This document shows positions 58,838-64,000 of a stretch of 64,000 nucleotides of DNA, piece by piece. The notes below the pieces were generated by a model that made no database searches, was not told where the DNA came from, and was given only the letters and a program-made list of their open reading frames with translations. Where the stretch lies: NCBI GenBank assembly GCA_003024785.1, contig PUQB01000035.1, positions 558,001 to 622,000 on the forward strand. The letters run 5' to 3'. Source of the stretch: Selaginella tamariscina. Lineage: Eukaryota; Streptophyta; Lycopodiopsida; Selaginellales; Selaginellaceae. The first letter of the stretch is position 1. Every line of letters starts with the position of its first letter. Position numbers and translations under genes: made by a program.

Positions 58838-60400
58838 ATCTTTACCTTTGGAATAGTCACAACATTCAATGGGCAATAGTCCAAATGCTCTCATTTGACT
58901 TCGTCACAAGATGAGGTTTGCACACCCAAGAACTTCAAGACTTTTGAATAATACCTTCTCCAACATCTCTTTAACATTTGTCCAAAAGATCTTAAACTTC
59001 TTTGGTGATCGACGTTGAACATGTACTTTAATGAGCCTAGCATCCCTAATTGGAATAAGGTGATGTGTTAAAATCTTGGCCCAGATGACAAGTTGAAGTT
59101 AAAAAGATCAGCATACTCCTTAAGCTAATTAACGACTACATCATGACAATAATCTAAAAGATCCAAAGAAGGAATTGAAGAGCATGAACGAAAGATGGCA
59201 TGAAGTAAGGGTGAGACAAAATGATGAAAGCAGAGGTAGAAGTAGATGGATGAAGTGGAATAAAAGTAAAAAAAATGAAAAAAAAAATGAGGGAGAGTCA
59301 AACAAGGGGGAGACTTTTTAAAGTCACACTTTGCATGATTGTGAGTCAACCAATCCATACAAAATAAGGTCAAAAGCTTCACTCGACACCACCCACAAAA
59401 ATTAAAGTTCAAACTCACGACTGTCCACACGAATGACTATATCAATTTCATCCCATGAACAAGCATGAGTGTGTCCATTACCGTAAAGAATGAATATTGG
59501 CTCGACCGCATGGCGCAAATGAGACGACAACATGTAGCAACAAACTAAGGAATAGAAGACAAACTTGAGCCTATATCAATTAACATTGAAAGAAAAACAT
59601 AATGTGTTGTATTACCAAATTGAGCTTAAAAGTAAAACATGAAAATGGTGCCAAGTGAACCCCTTGATGATACTCTCGAAAGAAAGATGGAGGGATCACC
59701 AACTTATTACGAGGACCCTCCTTTACTCGTGTGATTCCTCATTTTCCAGAAGATCCACCGCATCAAGATTTTTCATTGCAGCAGCACCAACCGGACGTTG
59801 TTGACGGCAAGGCCTTCTTGGAAATGGAGGATGCCAATCGGGAAAACGTCAACAGCATTGATATGTGTGGCCAACCTCATCACGCCCAACAATGGATTGC
59901 ACGTCCATGGCTCCAACCTTGTCTTGGTACATGAGTAGTAACAACATCAACCTCCATCAAAGTAGGACCATCCCACATGAAGTGAACCAAAGTTGCAAGT
60001 GGGAGAGTCGATGTTTCATATCGTTGTGCCAGCCGCAAAGCATCATTAAGGGTCATTGGAGCTAGTGCATGCACAAGTCCCACAAGGTCTTGACAAAGTG
60101 TTAGGCATAACATACTTAATTTAATCCGTTTCGACATGTTAAGTTCTACACAAAGTAAAAGACTCCAACCAAACTACATCACTGACTCAGATGGCTCCTA
60201 ACAAATACGATGCAACGGCTAGAAAGCATCGTCACAATTGTCATGATGCCCAAAAGTGTGTTTGAAGACCATTGGAAGAGTATTCCAATCCCTACGAGTT
60301 GCTATGTCCAAACCATTTACCATTACAACACTTCCCTTGACACAAACCATATGTTCCATTTTTAACTTCATTTTCCTTGACCACTTATTTCATTGTTACA
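58838..60400 (-). pseudogene. Decayed Ty3/gypsy retrotransposon, copy 2 (gag to RT start)
   Basis: It matches 26,331-27,990. RT opening relic lies at 58,870-59,100, protease region at 59,400-59,670 and gag at 59,880-60,330 (MTLNDALRLAQRYE). A two-base loss destroys the CCHC knuckle seen in copy 1, and further indels break the protease frame. The 3' part of RT, RNase H and integrase are absent, because the array ends in rearranged DNA. Confidence 0.75.
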
Positions 60401-62575
60401 AGTATAAATTAATACACATGAGGCATTGCAAACATAAACATTAACAATGAAGAAATACCATATTATAGAAAAAAAACATTAATAACACGTAATGAAGAGG
60501 CATACAACACATAAAGGCAATCAAAGAAAACATATATACAACCAAAGTAAAAAAGCATCCTTTATAGGCTATGACATAGGGACATGGATATGAAACATCA
60601 CAATAAAGCAGTCCAAAATAAACATAAAGACCAAGAAAAGGTATGTTTACATACTCAAGATACTTTACTTTATCCCCAATCTTAATCTTATTATTTTTTT
60701 AAACCCTAAGTCAATTTTACTTAACTATAAATACATAAAAGGAAATGTTTTTCATATAAGGGAAACAAATGTTATATATTGAGAGTAGTGAAACTAGAGG
60801 CAATGCAATATGTAATAACATCCACAAGTAAGGAGCTACATTTATTAAATTCTTATATGAACAAAAAAAAATGAAGAGAAAATTACTCAATTCTTTATAC
60901 TTTTAAAGAAATTAAATTGAGTAATTTACAAATTTAAGATTTAATAATTTTATAATTGGTATGTGAGTATTGTCTCACTATTTCCTATCTTTACTGGAAA
61001 TTTTTTTAAAATAATTATGTTCTTCCTTATTTATAATTATTTTAAGTTATTTCTTTAACCGTTCCCTTCTATGTAAATTCCCCATAAATTAACTTATTTT
61101 CTACATAACTTAATTTAAATAAATTTTATTTTAATAATAAAAAGTAAATATATTTACTATTTATTATATTGTACATTTAGTCACTATATTTTGAATAGTT
61201 TGATTTAGTTTATTTTACTTTAATAATAAATATATAAACCAATTTAACCACACTTCATATTATTTAATATAACTCTATATATTTATTTATATAATTTAAG
61301 TTATACATATACTTTTATATATACATCATTATATACATATATAATTTACTAATTAATTACATAGATGTTTGCTAGAATTCACACTATGTCAACACTATAT
61401 TATATATGTATAACACTATAATAAAATACATGGTTAACATATACATATTTAGCCAACATAAACCCTATAAGCAACGCTAGTGACATATAATTTATATCAC
61501 CTGTCTAACCAAACATTACATATAACCTTGAAATACACATATTAATTTCTTTGAACATACATTAAGAAATGGTATTGATAATATATATATATATATATTA
61601 TAATATTATATATTATATATATATTTCTTATATCTAACATGAAAATAAGGAAAAAATATATGTATTCCCTTTTACACCTTTACCTTAAGAAATGGTATTG
61701 ATAAAATATATATATCTTTTTTATATCTAACATAAAATATATAGAAAAAATATATGTATTGCATTTGAAATGCATTGTTTCTTTGTATTCCCAAATTTGA
61801 AATTCTTATTTTAAATTAATCTTTTAATTATCTTATTTCAAAACTGTAAACTTTGAGTTTGAAGATATTAGAACAATTTCAACCACATGCTTAAAGAAGG
61901 AAGGACAAGTGTGGAGGGAATAAGAAAAAAATTCTCTAATGAACTATGTGGAATATAACATAAACATGTTTTTTTTTTTGAGCCACTATGTAATGTTCTA
62001 TGTAGACATTATTCATAGTACATGTTATTATTCAACTTAAAACTTAAATATAAAGTAAACTTGTTAAGTGCAAAAGGAACGACAAATCCAAGAAAGGCCT
62101 ATAAGAGATCTGCAAAGAAAATCTAAAATATAAATAATTCAACCTTGAAAAGTGTGTTCAAGAATGAATGCATTTGGTTACTTATTAGCTACCAATCATA
62201 TACACAATGCTTCATTTTTCAAATATAAAATAAGATTACATTTAAGATTACATGTATTTTAATTTTGTATTTTTGACCTTTGTATATTTATAAAATATAT
62301 ATATACATTTTGTATATTATTATTATCTTATATTATTCCTTATATCCTTGGATTCTCATCCTTATTGGACGTTGATTGGATAAATCAGCAACAACTGTGA
62401 CTCTTCTTTGATATTGGGGAGATTTATCCTACGAATATTTCTTACCCTCCATGGATCCAAGGGGATTTATTTGTTTGTTGAGGATTTATCATGCCCAATC
62501 ATTGCTGCTTTTCAATGCCCACACGAATGTTCAACAATTTTTGGTATGCAATCGTCAAAATGAACATTTTTTATT
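60400..62575. other. Non-coding flank; empty site of the 14.5-kb element
   Basis: It aligns with 27,990-29,152 and then with 43,701-44,840. The two parts meet at about 61,440-61,452 (TGGTTAACATATACATATTT, then AGCC) without the insertion. No gene is seen. Confidence 0.8.
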
Positions 62576-62579
62576 TATT

Positions 62580-62800
62580 TTGTTGAACTTAGGTGTTGTT
62601 AGGCACCACTCGTACATCTAGAGACCCTCACAAGACCACCAACCTCCCCCGAGCTGTCTCTAGTCCCACACGCTGCTCTCTAAGAAAGGCTTCAAATAAT
62701 AGTGTGCCCTTAATTCTCTCTTAGATCTAGGTATAGCTCCTTAGGAATATTCTAGCTTATACCTTTCTGGGGAATATTCTTTGATTCGTTAAGTTTTAAG
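62580..62800. repeat. Possible LTR end of the gypsy element
   Basis: TGTTAGGCACC, CTGTCTCTAGTCCC and TTAATTCTCTCTTAGATC precede the pol gene at its 3' side and recur in part at 94-224. Boundaries and a target duplication could not be fixed. Confidence 0.4.
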
Positions 62801-62806
62801 GGCATT

Positions 62807-63980
62807 TTAAGGGCACACTATTATTACACAAGTCTTGCAATACTCTATGATATCAATTTTCATATTCCTCCAGTAGAATCTTCTCTTGATCAGCTTATAC
62901 GTTTTCCTCCCCCTAAAATGATTAGCCTCCAGGCGATCATGATAAAAATATAGTACCTGGTTGATCAAATGGTCCACACGAGGAAGGTACACACGACCAT
63001 TGTAATACAAACCCCCATCTTAAAATGAGAATGGTGGCTCTAGCTGTCCTCTGAGCTCCTACACCTCGGCGTCTTGTGCTTGAGCATGTTGAACTACTTG
63101 GCTAAACTCACTGACCGTCCTTGTTAATGCATTACATAAGCGTGTTTGGTATTCTCCCACTACTGTGGCTCTCCTAACGCGTGACAAAGCATCTGCCACC
63201 ACGTTAGCCTTTCCTGCGCGATGCTCAATAGGAAATTCGCCAAACTCCATGAGCTTAACCATCCAGTGAGCTTGCCGAGAATTTAACTCTTTCTGTGTGA
63301 ACAGATACACCAAAGGCTTGTGATCTGTAAACACCTTGAAACTTGCACCATAAAGATAATGCCTCCAAACTCGTAATGCATTAACAATAGCCAGTAGTTC
63401 TTGCTCATATGTTGAGTACCGTTGCTCTGCAGGATTCAAAGTACGACTCTCATAAGCAATAGGCCTTCCCTCTTGCATAAGTACAGCTCCAATGGCCACT
63501 CCACTTGCATCACACGATACCTCATAAGGCTTAGAGGGATCTGCAATACATAAAATTGGTGCACGTACCAAAGCTTGTTTTAAAGCTTGGAAACTGCTCT
63601 CCTCTGAAGCACTCCCATGCAAAGGGAACGTCCTTCCAGCAACCTAGTTAACGGAGAAGCTTTCTTGGCATAATCCTTGACATACCGCCGGTAATAACCA
63701 GCCATGCCCAAGAAACTCCGTAACTCTTGTGCATTGCTAGGAACTGGCCATTGCTCCACCACTGCCACCTTCTGTGGATCAGTCTTCACTCCACTTGGCG
63801 TCACAATGTGACCCAAATACTCCACTTCGCACTGAGCAAATGCACATTTGCTCTTCTTTGCATAGAGCTTGTTCTCCTCAGCAATTGAAGAACTCTCCGC
63901 AAATGCTCCACATGCTCCTTCATATTCTTACTGTAAATAAGAATATCGTTGAAAATATCTCCATAAAATCATGCAAGTAG
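62807..63980 (-). pseudogene. Ty3/gypsy pol: RT end, RNase H, integrase zinc finger
   Basis: Reading down the minus strand: ILIYSKNMKEHVEHLRRVL with the active site changed to FND (about 63,940), YLGHIVTPSGV, and FLGMAGYYRRYVKDYAKKAS. RNase H follows with all four acidic residues visible (SCDASGVAIGAVL, YEQELLAI, FTDHKPL, VVADALSRV). The integrase HHCC finger is last (HDRLEANH ... CKTC). A frameshift lies near 63,620 between RT and RNase H, and stops separate RNase H from the finger. RNase H is open for 187 codons, so this copy is younger than those at 23-28 kb and 58-60 kb. Confidence 0.85.
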
Positions 63981-64000
63981 TCACCAAACACCTCAGTCAT

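Overview
ORGANISM. The window is nuclear DNA of a land plant. The evidence is a dirigent-type secreted protein, plant-type alpha-glucan phosphorylase exons, TTTAGGG-class telomere-like repeats, Ty3/gypsy and TRIM-like retroelements, GT-AG introns, long microsatellites and strong AT-richness. A seedless plant (bryophyte or lycophyte) is my guess, not something the sequence proves. Single-gene density is very low. Almost everything is repeated within the window, and most coding sequence is broken. LAYOUT. (1) Three related segmental blocks. Block R1 (alpha-glucan phosphorylase 3' end, tRNA-Ala-like sequences and a dirigent gene) lies at about 0.2-4.9 kb, 19.9-21.7 kb (shortened, partly inverted) and 50.3-54.8 kb. 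Block R2 (an unrecognised roughly 424-residue protein on the minus strand plus a non-coding tail) lies at about 4.9-9.6, 15.5-19.6 and 46.7-49.9 kb. Only the middle copy is open throughout. Block R3 precedes R2 at 13.8-15.5 and 44.8-46.7 kb. (2) 9.6-13.8 kb holds microsatellites, a decayed protein-kinase 3' part and nothing else I can support. (3) 23-29 kb and 56-61 kb are two copies of a decayed Ty3/gypsy element (gag, CCHC knuckle, protease, RT, RNase H, integrase on the minus strand). A small TRIM-like element full of tandem repeats splits the reverse transcriptase. In the second copy that array is itself interrupted by a 960-bp solo LTR with a perfect 5-bp target duplication. (4) 29.15-43.69 kb is a large insertion of about 14.5 kb. 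Its two flanks are joined, without the insertion, in the second copy at about 61.45 kb, so filled and empty sites sit in one window. (5) The end of the window (62.6-64.0 kb) is a better preserved Ty3/gypsy pol, and bases 1-93 repeat part of it. THE UNUSUAL SYSTEM. The 14.5-kb insertion has 21-bp terminal inverted repeats (20/21 identical). Inside, two gene groups are transcribed outwards from a central region. On the left, minus strand, is a transposase-like gene of the kind with a GHTHEDID motif (my recollection is Pfam DUF7869). On the right, plus strand, is a multi-exon gene with a ParB-like SGQHTITA motif, followed by an FCP1/HAD-type phosphatase-like gene. Between them lie two arrays with about 19 and about 29 copies of the perfect 18-bp palindrome GGCGGGATTAATCCCGCC or close variants. 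The arrays enclose an AT-rich core with telomere-like repeats and a threefold 390-bp microsatellite unit. The layout (TIR, gene, palindrome array, core, palindrome array, genes, TIR) looks like a large autonomous DNA transposon with its own regulatory sequence. The genes carry frameshifts and stops, so this copy looks decayed, or the assembly has indel errors. LIMITS. Family names come from motifs read by eye. No database search or folding was run.
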